DNA from: Luteibacter sp. dw_328
GTDB lineage: Bacteria; Pseudomonadota; Gammaproteobacteria; Xanthomonadales; Rhodanobacteraceae
Assembly: GCF_018449605.1 (NCBI RefSeq)
Contig: NZ_JAAVUW010000005.1
Span: 310,001 to 374,000 of the forward strand
Direction: 5' to 3'
DNA: 64,000 nucleotides
Positions within the stretch are counted from its first letter, which is position 1, and every line of letters begins with the position of its first letter. The notes under the pieces are model-generated. The model saw only the letters and a list, made by a program, of their open reading frames with translations. It did not search any database and was not told the DNA's origin. The position numbers and the translations under genes were made by a program. Positions 63,204 to 64,000 of this stretch are shown in pieces.

Positions 63204-64000
63204 GGGGTGCGGTATCGCCTGTGGCGCGGAGCACTTCGTCGACGAAGGCGCGCAAGCGTGGAAGGTGGCGAAGATCCTTGTGGTAGCCGAGCCAGACGTC
63301 GCGACCGGGAGGTGTTTCGCCCAGATCGATGCGGCGCAGACCGGGCGTCGCGTCACCCAGTGGACAAGGCAGCACCGCGATACCCACGCCGAGCGCGCAG
63401 GCGCGTGCCTGCGCCTCGCGGCTGTTGCTGCGGAAGGCTACGCGAGTGTCGGGCAGGCGTGAGTGCAGCCATGCCACGTCGGGCATGTCGCCGAAGGCGG
63501 TGTCCATCGTGATCCGTTGGGGCGTCACTGTATCGTCGTGCGTCGTCGCGATGTAGGCCGCGTATGGCATATGCAGAAGCCTGCGCTGTGCAATGTCCGG
63601 CTCGTCGAACGGCGCGATGCGGAAGACGAGATCCGCCTCACGGCGCGCCAGGCTCAGCCGTCGCGCATCCGTGATCAGTTCGATGGTCACCGCCGGATGG
63701 CGACGATGCATCGCTGCAATCGCGGGAGTCAGCACGTGCGCGCCGAACCAATCCGATGACGACACGCGCAGATCACCTTCCAGTTCGCCCGCCTGACCGC
63801 TGGCGGCACGAGCGATACCCAGCGCTTCGGATTCCATCCGTTCGGCGTGCGCGAGCACGGCCGCACCCTCGTCGGTGAGGACGAACCCTTCGCTGGTCCG
63901 CTGGAACAGGGTCAGGCCCAGGGACGCTTCAAGCGCGCGGATGCGCCGGCCCATGGTCGGCTGGGTCCGGCCAAGTTCGCGCCCGGCAGCGCCGAGCGTG
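63199..64000 (-). CDS. LysR-family regulator, 5' end outside window
   Basis: The frame is open to the right edge. The visible N-terminal part TLGAAGRELGRTQPTMGRRI is the second half of a LysR HTH, followed by the effector domain with WLGYHKDLRHLPRLRAFVDEVL near the end. About 266 residues are seen; roughly 25-30 are missing. An internal ATG at 63954 would omit most of the HTH and is not the true start. Target unknown. Confidence 0.88.
   Translation of the reverse strand, partial: TLGAAGRELGRTQPTMGRRIRALEASLGLTLFQRTSEGFVLTDEGAAVLAHAERMESEALGIARAASGQAGELEGDLRVSSSDWFGAHVLTPAIAAMHRRHPAVTIELITDARRLSLARREADLVFRIAPFDEPDIAQRRLLHMPYAAYIATTHDDTVTPQRITMDTAFGDMPDVAWLHSRLPDTRVAFRSNSREAQARACALGVGIAVLPCPLGDATPGLRRIDLGETPPGRDVWLGYHKDLRHLPRLRAFVDEVLRATGDTAPP

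Overview
The window looks like chromosome of a high-GC gammaproteobacterium of the order Lysobacterales/Xanthomonadales, most likely Rhodanobacteraceae (Luteibacter/Dyella-like). This rests on base composition, gene families (DUF885 protein, phhA divergent from an Lrp-type regulator, NodT-type efflux lipoproteins, many secreted alpha/beta hydrolases) and REP-like repeats with a TGTRGGAGCC core. The genus is an inference. No rRNA, tRNA, CRISPR array, insertion sequence or prophage was seen.

Layout. 1-4270: three tandem paralogous secreted S33-type hydrolases. 4277-7182: an OprO/OprP-like porin and glnA, which has a sigma54 promoter, a long NtrC-type palindrome and a UUCG-loop terminator. 7204-11537: an alpha/beta hydrolase overlapping an M50-like membrane protein, divergent from two paralogous repeat proteins of unknown function. 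11668-13356: Tat-exported acid phosphatase/phospholipase C family protein. 13455-17944: EmrAB-TolC-type tripartite pump. 18067-21551: uppP, a CadC-like wHTH-TPR regulator and a serine hydrolase. 21638-29428: LysR regulator divergent from a MexEF-OprN-like RND operon with a trailing SDR; the operon promoter carries a SoxR-box-like operator. 29469-30869: beta-lactamase-fold serine hydrolase. 31018-42324: four-carbon acid-sugar (threonate/erythronate-type) catabolic island with ltnD-otnI-otnK, divergent otnC, a ribose-class ABC importer, an epimerase-family SDR, an Asp/Glu-racemase-family protein and a LacI regulator. 42340-45093: small envelope/stress membrane proteins. 45214-49607: PEBP protein, YheT-type hydrolase, PlsC-type acyltransferase, Lrp regulator, phhA and a small protein. 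49682-51801: REP cluster, SGNH hydrolase and an RES-Xre toxin-antitoxin pair. 51802-52578: non-coding block with two inverted copies of a 134-bp structured element. 52579-58149: DUF885 protein, WYL regulator, GST, fbp and a patatin-like lipoprotein. 58161-62992: periplasmic molybdenum hydroxylase (IorAB type) with a triheme cytochrome c and a TetR regulator. 63199-64000: LysR regulator cut by the right edge.

How genes work together. The acid-sugar island reads as one regulon. An identical 15-nt imperfect palindrome lies in the ltnD/otnC intergenic region and between the ABC operon and its LacI gene. The expected chemistry is import, oxidation to 2-oxotetronate, isomerisation to 3-oxotetronate, C4 phosphorylation and decarboxylation to dihydroxyacetone phosphate. 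Two pumps (EmrAB-TolC and MexEF-OprN type) handle toxic compounds.

The least explained DNA is 51927-52436. Two copies of equal length lie in opposite orientation, with ends and an internal hairpin that differ by compensatory changes, which suggests selection for structure rather than protein coding.
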